From: Sphingobium sp. 66-54
Lineage (GTDB): Bacteria > Pseudomonadota > Alphaproteobacteria > Sphingomonadales > Sphingomonadaceae
Assembly (NCBI GenBank): GCA_001899715.1
Contig: MKWI01000016.1
Coordinates: 186,001-250,000 of the forward strand
Reading direction: 5' to 3'
DNA length: 64,000 nt
A program made the translations under genes and the position numbers. The notes beneath the pieces were generated by a model. It searched no databases. It was not told the DNA's origin and saw only the letters and a list, made by a program, of their open reading frames with translations. Position 1 is the first letter of the stretch. Each line of letters starts with the position of its first letter. Below are positions 9,238 to 16,666 of this stretch, piece after piece.

Positions 9238-9797
9238 TCCGTCCGCGCTTGTGGCGTGGGGCGGTGGCGGTGCTCGCGCTGGCGACCTTCTCCGGGCTGG
9301 CGGGTTGTGGAGGCGCGGCGGGGGATGAGTCCGACCCGCCCGACAGCCCGACCGCGCGCGAGCTGGATGCGCTGGCGCTGGAAACCGGCGCCTTGCCCGA
9401 TCGCGCGCAGACCGACCCGGCCGGGCGCTACGGCCGCCGCTACGAGGGCGGATCGGACCGGCTGTGCCTTGTCCCCGATGGGAGCGCTTCCGCCGGCCGC
9501 TACCGCTTCGGCGCCGAGACGCGGATCGGGCAGGACGAATATTGCCGGGGGCGGGGCAGTGCCAGGCGCTCGGCGGACAAGTTGCTGCTGCGCTTCGACG
9601 GCGCGGGCCGGGACTGCCTGATCGTCGCGCGCTACGAGGGCGACAAGATCGTGCTGCCGGGCAGCCTCGACCTGAATTGCGCGGTCCTGTGTTCCAGCCG
9701 GGGATCGTTCGCCGGCGTGTCCTTCCCGCGTGTCGACCGCGATGGAGCGGCGGCGGCGCGGATGACCGGCGAGGACGGCAAGGCTCTGTGCCGTTGA
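9234..9797 (+). CDS. Putative lipoprotein, function unknown
   Basis: A 187-residue predicted lipoprotein. GTG 9234 overlaps the hisI stop as GTGA, and translation from it gives a short basic start, a hydrophobic stretch (about residues 9-20) and the lipobox L-A-G-C, so it would be exported and lipidated at that Cys. The mature part begins with an acidic, Pro-rich linker and contains several cysteines (in 'RLCLVPDG', 'EYCRGRG', 'RDCLIVAR' and 'NCAVLC'), which suggests disulfide bonds. I recognise no named family. The stop overlaps the palindrome that precedes the MerR gene. Transcription with hisI is likely from the overlap; a role in histidine synthesis is not implied. Confidence 0.75.
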   Translation: MIRPRLWRGAVAVLALATFSGLAGCGGAAGDESDPPDSPTARELDALALETGALPDRAQTDPAGRYGRRYEGGSDRLCLVPDGSASAGRYRFGAETRIGQDEYCRGRGSARRSADKLLLRFDGAGRDCLIVARYEGDKIVLPGSLDLNCAVLCSSRGSFAGVSFPRVDRDGAAAARMTGEDGKALCR

Positions 9798-9811
9798 CGT
9801 AAACGTTACGT
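9797..9811. promoter_or_regulatory. Palindromic operator candidate before the MerR gene
   Basis: A perfect inverted repeat with arms ACGTAA (9797-9802) and TTACGT (9806-9811) around ACG sits 18 bp before the MerR regulator. It resembles, from memory, sites of LiuR-type MerR regulators of branched-chain and fatty acid catabolism. The neighbouring acyl-CoA dehydrogenase fits that idea. Regulation of both genes by this protein is inferred. Confidence 0.55.
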
Positions 9812-9829
9812 GGCGTTAGGTTCCGGGTC

Positions 9830-10255
9830 ATGCACAAGGGGACCATGATCGCCGGCATTCCGCAGCCCGAGCACGATGGGCGCGAGGAATTCTCCATCTC
9901 CGACCTGTGCGAGGAATTCGGCGTAACGCCGCGCGCGCTGCGCTTCTACGAGGATGAACAGCTCATCGCGCCGCGCCGGCAGGGTCTGGTGCGCATCTAC
10001 GGCCATCGCGACCGGGCACGGCTCGCCTGGATCCTGCGCGGCAAGCGGGTGGGGTTCAGCCTGGCCGAAATCCGCGAGATGATCGACCTCTACGATGTCG
10101 GCGACGGGCGCCGCAGCCAGCGCGAGGTGACGATCGCCAAGTGCCGCGAGCGCATCGCGCTGCTCGAAAGCCAGCGCCGCGACATCGAGGAAGCCGTGGC
10201 CGAGCTGACCAGTTTCATCACCCTCGTCGAAGAAAACCAGCGCCAGCCGGCCTGA
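9830..10255 (+). CDS. MerR family transcriptional regulator
   Basis: A 141-residue DNA-binding regulator. The winged helix-turn-helix occupies about residues 20-90, with 'FSISDLCEEFGVTPRALRFYEDEQLIAPRR', the classic MerR recognition region, followed by a dimerisation helix (residues 95-135). There are no conserved metal-binding cysteines in the C-terminal part, which argues against a metal sensor. The gene sits 47 bp before an acyl-CoA dehydrogenase, like LiuR-type regulators that sense acyl-CoA. An internal ATG at 9845 with AAGGGG nearby is an alternative start. Confidence 0.88.
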   Translation: MHKGTMIAGIPQPEHDGREEFSISDLCEEFGVTPRALRFYEDEQLIAPRRQGLVRIYGHRDRARLAWILRGKRVGFSLAEIREMIDLYDVGDGRRSQREVTIAKCRERIALLESQRRDIEEAVAELTSFITLVEENQRQPA

Positions 10256-10302
10256 GGGCTGCTGCGCGCCGTTCCACCACCGCCCCTTTGCAGGAGAGGC
10301 TT

Positions 10303-12105
10303 ATGCCCAGCTATACCGCGCCGGTTGCCGATACGATGTTCGTCCTCAACGAGATTGTCGGGCTCGACCGGCTGGCCAACACGCCCGGCTTCGCGGCCGC
10401 ATCGAGCGATATCGTCGCGGCGGTGCTGGAGGAGGGCGGCAAGTTCGCCGGCGAGGTGCTCAATCCGCTCAATCCGGTGGGCGACGAGATCGGCTGCAAG
10501 CGCAATGACGATGGCACGGTGAGCGTGCCGCCGGGCTTCCAGGAGGCGTTCGACCAGTTCGTCGCGGGCGGCTGGACGACGCTGCACGCGCCGGAAGAGT
10601 TTGGCGGGCAGGCGCTGCCGATGGTGCTGGCGATCGCGGTGGAGGAATATTTCACCTCCGCCAACCATGCCTTCAACATGTATCACGGCCTCACCGGCGC
10701 GGCGGTCTCCGCCATTCTCGCCAAGGGCAGCGAGGAACTTCAGAAGAAATATGTGCCCAACATGGTCGCGGGCACCTGGTGCGGCACGATGAACCTGACC
10801 GAGCCGCACGCCGGCACCGACCTCGGCCTCATCAAGACCCGCGCCGAGCCGCAGGCGGACGGCAGCTACACGATCACCGGCACCAAGATCTTCATCTCGG
10901 GCGGCGAGCATGACATGGCCGAGAACATCATCCACCTCGTGCTGGCCAAGACGCCGGGCGCGCCGGCGGGCAGCAAGGGCATCTCGCTGTTCCTCGTGCC
11001 CAAGATCATGGTGGGCGACGATGGCGCGCTGGGCGCGAAGAACGCGGTTTCCTGCGGCTCGATCGAACACAAGATGGGCATCCACGGCAACGCCACCTGC
11101 GTCATGAACTATGACGGGGCGACGGGCTGGATGGTCGGCGAGGAGAATAAGGGCCTCGCCGCGATGTTCATCATGATGAACCAGGCGCGGCTGGGCGTGG
11201 GCCTGCAAGGGCTGGCGCAGGCGGAACTCGCCTACCAGCAGGCGGCACGCTACGCGCTGGACCGGCGGCAGGGGCGCGCACTGACCGGCCCGGCCGAGCC
11301 GGACAAGCCGGCCGACACGCTGTTCGTCCACCCGGACGTGCGGCGGATGCTGATGGAGTGCAAGGCGCTCACCGAGGGGCTGCGGGCGCTGTGCCTGTGG
11401 GGCGCGCTTCAGGTCGACCTCGCCAGGCTGGCGCCAACCGAGGAGGCGCGGCAGGCAGCCGACGACCTGATCTCGTTGCTCACGCCGGTCATCAAGGGCT
11501 ACGGCACGGACAAGGGCTTTGACGTGACGGTGCTGGCCCAGCAGGTGTTTGGCGGCCATGGCTATATTCGCGAATGGGGTGTGGAGCAGACGGTCCGCGA
11601 TGCGCGCATCGCCATGATCTACGAGGGCGCCAACGGCGTGCAGGCGATGGATCTGGTCGGCCGCAAGCTGCCGGCCAATGGCGGGCGCAGCGTCCAGGCT
11701 TTCTTCAAGATCGTCGCCGAGGATGTGGCGGCGGGCAAGGCCGATCCGGCCACCGCGCCGATCGCCGAGGCGCTGGAGAAGGCCAACCAGCAGCTTCAGG
11801 CCGCGACCATGTGGTTGATGCAGAACGCCATGACCAACCCCAACAACGCGGGCGCGGCCTCTTATGCTTATATGCACATCATGGGCATCGTCGCGGTGGG
11901 GCTGATGTGGCTGCGGATGGCGCGCGCGGCGCAGGCGCAGATCGCGGCGGGAACGGGCGACGCGGCTTATTTGCAGGCCAAGCTGGTGACGGCGCGCTTC
12001 TTCGCCGAGCGGATCATGCCGGATGCCGGCGCGCTGCGCCGCAAGATCGAGGGCGGGGCCGAGGCGCTGATGGCGCTGCCGCCGGAGGCGTTCCTGACGG
12101 CGTAG
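10303..12105 (+). CDS. Acyl-CoA dehydrogenase, 600-residue C-terminally extended type
   Basis: FAD enzyme that introduces the alpha-beta double bond into an acyl-CoA. ATG 10303 follows an AGGAGAGG ribosome-binding site; the frame extends upstream as overlap with the MerR gene. The 600 residues exceed ordinary acyl-CoA dehydrogenases (about 380) and match the subgroup with an extra C-terminal domain, which includes DmdC, the 3-methylmercaptopropionyl-CoA dehydrogenase. The middle domain has '[17 protein letters not shown]' for substrate and FAD, and the catalytic base is Glu441 in M-I-Y-E-G-A-N-G. Chain length and substrate cannot be told. It is probably controlled by the adjacent MerR protein. 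Confidence 0.93.
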   Translation: MPSYTAPVADTMFVLNEIVGLDRLANTPGFAAASSDIVAAVLEEGGKFAGEVLNPLNPVGDEIGCKRNDDGTVSVPPGFQEAFDQFVAGGWTTLHAPEEFGGQALPMVLAIAVEEYFTSANHAFNMYHGLTGAAVSAILAKGSEELQKKYVPNMVAGTWCGTMNLTEPHAGTDLGLIKTRAEPQADGSYTITGTKIFISGGEHDMAENIIHLVLAKTPGAPAGSKGISLFLVPKIMVGDDGALGAKNAVSCGSIEHKMGIHGNATCVMNYDGATGWMVGEENKGLAAMFIMMNQARLGVGLQGLAQAELAYQQAARYALDRRQGRALTGPAEPDKPADTLFVHPDVRRMLMECKALTEGLRALCLWGALQVDLARLAPTEEARQAADDLISLLTPVIKGYGTDKGFDVTVLAQQVFGGHGYIREWGVEQTVRDARIAMIYEGANGVQAMDLVGRKLPANGGRSVQAFFKIVAEDVAAGKADPATAPIAEALEKANQQLQAATMWLMQNAMTNPNNAGAASYAYMHIMGIVAVGLMWLRMARAAQAQIAAGTGDAAYLQAKLVTARFFAERIMPDAGALRRKIEGGAEALMALPPEAFLTA

Positions 12106-12417
12106 GGTTGGGGCGCTCGCGGGGCCGCGCTGCTCTCCGGGCGAGAGGTCCTTGTGCTCCTGCGCAGGCAGGGGCTCACGGCGGATTGTGGCTAACGCTG
12201 AGCTTAGCGTATAGCGGGTCCAAGGAAATGCGGCGGCCCTTCGACTGCCTGCGTGCGGGAAGGCCCTTCGACATACTCGGGGCGAACGGAAGGGTTGTGC
12301 TTCTGTCCGTTCACAAGCCGTTCTCGGGCGATAGGGACCTGCGGTCGGGCCCTGGGCTCCTGCCTCGCAGGAGCACATATTTGTGTGATTGGGCGCCCTT
12401 GGGCCTTGGCCTGTCGA
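12106..12417. other. Repeat-rich intergenic region
   Basis: This 312-bp convergent gap contains no gene. It is filled with short inverted and direct repeats described separately, including hairpin arms ACGCT/AGCGT near 12195-12210. It lies between the 3' ends of two genes, the usual site for REP-type elements. Confidence 0.5.
12154..12376. repeat. REPIN-like pair of GCTCCTGC palindromes with inner REP
   Basis: Two copies of a palindromic REP-like unit face each other: a diverged copy at 12154-12177 in reverse orientation and a copy at 12354-12376 (arms GCTCCTGC and GCAGGAGC). Between them a second repeat type occurs, with direct repeat CCCTTCGAC at 12237-12245 and 12264-12272 followed by a 'GGGGCGAACGGAAGGG' segment. 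The first palindrome recurs at 24476-24499. Confidence 0.65.
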
Positions 12418-13812
12418 TCAGGGCGTGAGGGTTGTAGTGGCGCTCGTGCGGGGTACGCGGAGCTTGATCGTTTCGATCGTTGGCAGCGCCGGTTCGAGGC
12501 GGCCGGGCTGGCTATCGGCGGCGAGCTTGCCCGGCGCGGGGAGGGCGCTGCCGCTCTTGTCGGCGCGCTCGTCGGCGAGGAGGCGCGGGGTCTGCGCAGC
12601 CGGGAGACGGCGCGCCATGCACTGGATGCGGGGCGCGGAGGGGAACTCGTCGCAGTTGAACAGCATGCGCTCCAACCCGCTCTCCTTCATGCGGATGTAG
12701 GAGAAGGACATGGAGCCGAGGCTGCTCTCCGCCACCGGGAAGGCTTGCGGCGTCTCACGCGGGTTGGTCCAGGCGAGCAGGCGGCATTGCGCGCGGCCGG
12801 CGCAGATGCGTGCGGCGGCCTCCGCATAGCGGGCCGGATCGCCGCCCTTGTCGAGCGTCATGACGAAGCCGTTGCCGCCGGTCTCGACGGCGGTGAGCTT
12901 GCCGGGGCCGATACGCTTGCCGACCTGCTCCGGGCCGATCGCGAGCGGCGGAAACGCATCACCGCCGAGCGGGCCGGCCGCGCCGTCCAGCGCGAACTCG
13001 ACCGCATCGTCGCGGTGAACCGGGGAGAGTGCGGCGAGCTTGACGATGGCGGGTTCGGCGGTGATCGCCACCGAGCGGGCGAAGGCGGCCGGCGTGCCCC
13101 ACCAGCCCATCCAGCGGAAGAACAGGTGGGTGTCGACCGCCGCCACCTTGTCCAGCGTCTTGCTCCAGTAGGGCATCACCCAATCGGTATGGTAGTGGGT
13201 GCTGGTGCCGACCGGCTTGTAGATGTCGCCGGCGAGCATCCCTGCGGCGAGGCCGCGCGCGCGCTCCCATGCGGCCGCGCTCGGGCGGCGGGCCATGGCG
13301 CCATCGCAGGTGAAGGTGAACTGGCAGCCGGTCGCGCGCTCCTGCCCCTGAAAGACGACGCCGCAGACGGTCTTGGGGAAGGCGGGGTGGCGCAGGCGGT
13401 TGAGCACGACCTGACCGACCGCGCGCTCGCCCACGGCATCGTCGCCGGCCTCGTAGATCATCGCGGCGGCGAGACAATCGGTGGCGCGGGCAAGGGCCAC
13501 CTCGCCGCCGCTGTAGTGGAACGGCCGTGCCGCCGGATTGGGCGCGGTGGAGAAGGGGATTTGTGCGTTGAGGCGGCGCGCCTCGTCCGGCTTGGAGGCG
13601 TCCAGCACCAGCGGCTCGACGGTGGGCATCGGGGTTGCGGGCCTGACGCCGGCGGTGGCCGCTGCGCCGTCAGGGCCGGTCGGGAGCCCCTTGCGCTGCT
13701 GGCTGAGGCCGAGGGCCACGAGGGCGAGCACCAGCGCGGCGACGAGCACGAGGCCGAGCGCGGGCGCATTTCTGCCCCATGCCGGCCTTGCCACCAGATT
13801 GCCTTGCGCCAT
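12418..13812 (-). CDS. SleB/CwlJ-type cell wall hydrolase
   Basis: A predicted membrane-anchored peptidoglycan hydrolase of 464 residues. One hydrophobic helix (about residues 17-36) anchors it, then a Pro-rich linker leads to the hydrolase domain at about residues 105-225. That domain has 'AAMIYEAGDDAVGERAVGQV', with the catalytic Glu of the SleB family, plus 'TGCQFTFTCDG' and 'GTSTHYHTDWVMPYW', all typical of non-spore-former SleB homologues. The C-terminal 180 residues are unfamiliar and rich in small residues. A GGGAAAG ribosome-binding site precedes the ATG. It would act in the periplasm on wall turnover. Confidence 0.88.
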   Translation of the reverse strand: MAQGNLVARPAWGRNAPALGLVLVAALVLALVALGLSQQRKGLPTGPDGAAATAGVRPATPMPTVEPLVLDASKPDEARRLNAQIPFSTAPNPAARPFHYSGGEVALARATDCLAAAMIYEAGDDAVGERAVGQVVLNRLRHPAFPKTVCGVVFQGQERATGCQFTFTCDGAMARRPSAAAWERARGLAAGMLAGDIYKPVGTSTHYHTDWVMPYWSKTLDKVAAVDTHLFFRWMGWWGTPAAFARSVAITAEPAIVKLAALSPVHRDDAVEFALDGAAGPLGGDAFPPLAIGPEQVGKRIGPGKLTAVETGGNGFVMTLDKGGDPARYAEAAARICAGRAQCRLLAWTNPRETPQAFPVAESSLGSMSFSYIRMKESGLERMLFNCDEFPSAPRIQCMARRLPAAQTPRLLADERADKSGSALPAPGKLAADSQPGRLEPALPTIETIKLRVPRTSATTTLTP

Positions 13813-14039
13813 GTCGTCTTTCCCGGAGAGCGGAAGGCGCTATGTGTGCCTCAAGGCGGGCGATGGCAAGGCGTGCGCGGCGGGCCGGGCGGCGTCTGCG
13901 GGCGGCAGTCCCATTTCGGGAAAGGCGGCGGCGCAAATGTTAACGCCGCTTTCATACTTTCCAGCGGCGGGGGGAAACGCGCAAACCGGCGGAAAAGGCC
14001 CGCCTGCGCGCTCCCGATACGCGCGTCCGACGAGGCGGA

Positions 14040-14963
14040 TCAGGCTTCCGGCAGGAAGTCCGGCACCGATAAATAGCGCTCGCCGGTATCGTAGTTGAAG
14101 CCGAGCACCCGGCTGCCGGCGGGCAGCTCGGGCAGCTTCTGGGCGATGGCGGCCAGAGTCGCGCCCGACGAGATGCCGACCAATATGCCTTCCTCGCTCG
14201 CGGACCGGCGCGCGTAGTTCTTGGCGTCGTCCGCTTCCACGGCGATGGTCCCATCGAGCAGGGCTGTGTGGAGATTGGTCGGGATGAAACCGGCGCCGAT
14301 GCCCTGAATCGGGTGCGGGCCGGGCGCGCCGCCGCCGATAACCGGCGAGAGGGTCGGCTCGACCGCATAGACCTTGAGATTGGGCCAGGCGGCCTTGAGC
14401 ACCTGCGCGCAGCCGGTGATGTGGCCGCCGGTACCGACGCCGGTGATAAGCGCGTCGAGCGGCGCGTCGGCGAAATCGGCAAGGATTTCGGCGGCGGTCG
14501 CCTCGGCATGCACCTCGATATTGGCGGGGTTCTCGAACTGCTGGGGCATCCATGCGCCCGGCGTCTCGGCGACGATCTGCAAGGCGCGCTCGATCGAGCC
14601 CTTCATGCCCTTCTCGCGCGGAGTGAGATCGAACGTCGCGCCGTAGGCGAGCATCAGGCGGCGGCGCTCGACGCTCATGCTCTCCGGCATGACGAGGATC
14701 AACTTGTAGCCCTTGACCGCCGCGACCATGGCCAGCCCGACGCCAGTGTTGCCGGAGGTCGGCTCGACGATGGTGCCGCCCGGCTTGAGGCTGCCGTCCT
14801 TCTCGGCCGCCTCGACCATGGCGAGCGCGATGCGGTCCTTGATCGAGCCGCCGGGATTGGCGCGCTCCGACTTGATCCAGACCTGGGCGGCGTCACCGAA
14901 CAGCCGGTTGATCCTGATATGCGGCGTTCGGCCGATGGTTTCGAGGATGGAAGAAACGATCAT
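14040..14963 (-). CDS. cysK: Cysteine synthase A (O-acetylserine sulfhydrylase)
   Basis: PLP enzyme making cysteine from O-acetylserine and sulfide. The 307-residue product has Lys42 in the '[11 protein letters not shown]' motif as the PLP Schiff-base lysine, '[11 protein letters not shown]' for substrate binding, and a Gly-rich '[10 protein letters not shown]' phosphate loop. The frame is open from 15233, but ATG 14963 follows GGAGG and gives the canonical '[10 protein letters not shown]' start. An 18-bp AT-rich palindrome lies 24 bp upstream in a 67-bp gap, so the gene may be separately regulated even though the MFS gene precedes it on the same strand. Confidence 0.96.
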   Translation of the reverse strand: MIVSSILETIGRTPHIRINRLFGDAAQVWIKSERANPGGSIKDRIALAMVEAAEKDGSLKPGGTIVEPTSGNTGVGLAMVAAVKGYKLILVMPESMSVERRRLMLAYGATFDLTPREKGMKGSIERALQIVAETPGAWMPQQFENPANIEVHAEATAAEILADFADAPLDALITGVGTGGHITGCAQVLKAAWPNLKVYAVEPTLSPVIGGGAPGPHPIQGIGAGFIPTNLHTALLDGTIAVEADDAKNYARRSASEEGILVGISSGATLAAIAQKLPELPAGSRVLGFNYDTGERYLSVPDFLPEA

Positions 14964-14986
14964 GGCTGGCCTCCATTTGCTGATAG

Positions 14987-15004
14987 TTTCAATTAAAATT
15001 GAAA
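14987..15004. promoter_or_regulatory. AT-rich palindrome upstream of cysK
   Basis: Arms TTTCAATT (14987-14994) and AATTGAAA (14997-15004) form a perfect 8-bp inverted repeat around AA. It stands 23 bp before the cysK start codon and is striking in GC-rich DNA, so an operator is likely. The regulator is unknown. Confidence 0.6.
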
Positions 15005-15030
15005 TGATAGAGATTGCAAGCTGGATGATG

Positions 15031-16380
15031 TCAGGCGGGATTTTCCTTCGCGCGGGCGGAGGGATAGCTGGAAATCTGGAGATCCTCGGGTGGATCGAAG
15101 GTGCGCGCCCGGCGCAGCTCCGGGAACAGCCGCGACCAGTAGAGGGTGATGAGGATCGCGCCGGCCCCGCCCAGGACCACCGCCGCCACCGGGCCGATGA
15201 GCGCGGCGAGGAAGCCCGATTCCGCTTCGCCAAGCTCGTTCGAGGCGGAGATGGTCATCATCGAGACGCTGGAGACGCGGCCGCGCATCTCGTCCGGCGT
15301 GTGGATCTGGATGAGCGACTGGCGCACGAACACCGAGAACATGTCCGCGCTGCCCCAGGTCGCCATGGCAATGAGCGCGACCGGCATGGCGATACCCGCC
15401 GGCATGAATGCGGTGAGGCCGAAGGCGATCGTGGCCAGCCCGAACACGCCGACCGAGAGCAGCATCTTGAGCCCGACATTGTGACGCAGCGGGCGAAAGG
15501 AGAAGATGAGCGCGGTGATGCCGGCGCCCACGCCCGGCGCGGCGGCGAGGTGGCCGAGGCCGGCCGAGCCGATGTGCAATATGTCGCGGGCATAAACCGG
15601 GAGCAGGGCGGTGGTGCCGGCGAGCAGCACGGCGAACAGATCGAGCGTGATCGCGCCGAAAACGAGACGATTGGTCCGCACATAGCTCAGCCCGTCGATA
15701 ACCTGCCGGATCGGGTGGCGGCCCTTCTGGGGCGGCGCCTGCGGCACGTCCCCCACCATGACCAGCGCCACGACCGAGACGAGGAACAGCACCGCGCTGA
15801 TAATATAGGCATAATAGGACTCCAGCGCATAGGCATAACCGGCCAGCGCCGGACCGACGATGCCGCCGGCCTGCCAGAACATGCTGCTGAATGCGATGGC
15901 GCGCGGCAGCATCTCCATCGGTACGATGTTGGGCGCGAGCGAACTCAGCGCCGGCCCCTGGAAGGCGCGGGCGAGGCCGAGCACGGCGGCGATGGAGAAG
16001 ATGAGCGGCAGGCTGATCCAGCCCTCATAGCTGGAGAGGGCGAGCACCGCCGCGCAGCCGAGCAGCATGGTGAGCGTGACCATGCCGATGCGGGTGCGCT
16101 TATAATTGTCCGACGCAAGGCCGGCGAACGGCGTCGCCAGGAACAGCACGACGAACTGGATGAGGCCGATCAGGCCGAGCTGCGCGGCTGCATGCGCCGG
16201 CGCCATGGTGAGGCGCGCGATATTGTAGGCCTGCCAGGCGATGATGATCGACATGCCGGTCTGGCCGAGGATGGTGCACAGGCGGAGCACGAGGAAGGCG
16301 CGAAACGCCGGAATTTGCAGCGGATGGGTGAGCGGGCGCGGCTCGCTCGGCTGATCGGGGCTGGAAGGGGCGCTGGCCAT
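15031..16380 (-). CDS. MFS transporter, EntS-like (MFS_3)
   Basis: A 449-residue inner-membrane protein with about 12 hydrophobic segments. The loop between helices 2 and 3 reads '[16 protein letters not shown]', the major facilitator signature region, and the overall pattern fits the EntS/enterobactin-exporter-like group, which export siderophores or drugs. No siderophore synthesis gene lies in the window, so the cargo is unknown. A strong intrinsic terminator in the same orientation ends about 63 bp before its start codon, which suggests either attenuation of this gene or a separate upstream transcript. cysK follows after 67 bp. Confidence 0.85.
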   Translation of the reverse strand: MASAPSSPDQPSEPRPLTHPLQIPAFRAFLVLRLCTILGQTGMSIIIAWQAYNIARLTMAPAHAAAQLGLIGLIQFVVLFLATPFAGLASDNYKRTRIGMVTLTMLLGCAAVLALSSYEGWISLPLIFSIAAVLGLARAFQGPALSSLAPNIVPMEMLPRAIAFSSMFWQAGGIVGPALAGYAYALESYYAYIISAVLFLVSVVALVMVGDVPQAPPQKGRHPIRQVIDGLSYVRTNRLVFGAITLDLFAVLLAGTTALLPVYARDILHIGSAGLGHLAAAPGVGAGITALIFSFRPLRHNVGLKMLLSVGVFGLATIAFGLTAFMPAGIAMPVALIAMATWGSADMFSVFVRQSLIQIHTPDEMRGRVSSVSMMTISASNELGEAESGFLAALIGPVAAVVLGGAGAILITLYWSRLFPELRRARTFDPPEDLQISSYPSARAKENPA

Positions 16381-16442
16381 GCGACGCTCCTACGGGGTGA
16401 GCCGACTATCGGCAATGGTCGTAATGACGCGGCGGCCATCGG

Positions 16443-16479
16443 AAAAAATGACCCGGCGGCCACCCACGGCCGCCGGGTC
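16443..16479 (-). terminator. Strong rho-independent terminator, leftward
   Basis: Read on the minus strand, a perfect 12-bp stem (GACCCGGCGGCC with GGCCGCCGGGTC, plus-strand 16450-16461 and 16468-16479) with a 6-base loop is followed after one base by six T (16443-16448). It is the clearest intrinsic terminator in the window. It ends transcription from uvrD, from an upstream small RNA, or from the MFS leader. Confidence 0.85.
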
Positions 16480-16495
16480 AGAAAGGGTAAGCACT

Positions 16496-16511
16496 GGCGC
16501 TGACCAGCGCC
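16496..16511 (-). ncRNA. Small hairpin upstream of the terminator; possible sRNA or leader element
   Basis: Arms GGCGCT (16496-16501) and AGCGCC (16506-16511) form a 6-bp stem with a tetraloop, 17 bases upstream of the terminator on the minus strand. Together with the AT-rich repeat at 16575-16600 they outline a possible 100-150-base transcript. I matched it to no known riboswitch class. Confidence 0.3.
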
Positions 16512-16574
16512 TCCCGGGTCGCACGGAGAAATTAGGACGGTTGAAGTTAATAACCAGCAAAAAATGGGCAATAT

Positions 16575-16600
16575 TTATATTTGACCAAGTCAAAATATAA
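16575..16600. promoter_or_regulatory. AT-rich inverted repeat with TTGAC-CAA-GTCAA core
   Basis: The core palindrome TTGAC (16581-16585), CAA, GTCAA (16589-16593) is flanked by TTATAT and AATATAA, extending the symmetry with one bulged base. It lies about 195 bp before the MFS start. The same TTGAC-N3-GTCAA core occurs at 49377-49389 before a TonB receptor. It is probably a regulator site. Confidence 0.5.
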
Positions 16601-16666
16601 AGACTCCCAGGATTGATTAGAGAAGGTTCATGACGATCTCGTCTCTTTTCAATGATATCCGCTTCA

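Larger units (their letters stand above)
16381..16666. other. AT-rich regulatory gap between uvrD and the MFS gene
   Basis: This 286-bp gap holds an AT-rich inverted repeat (16575-16600), a small hairpin (16496-16511) and a strong leftward intrinsic terminator (16443-16479). No protein gene is evident. The arrangement would suit a small RNA or a structured leader on the minus strand. Confidence 0.5.
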
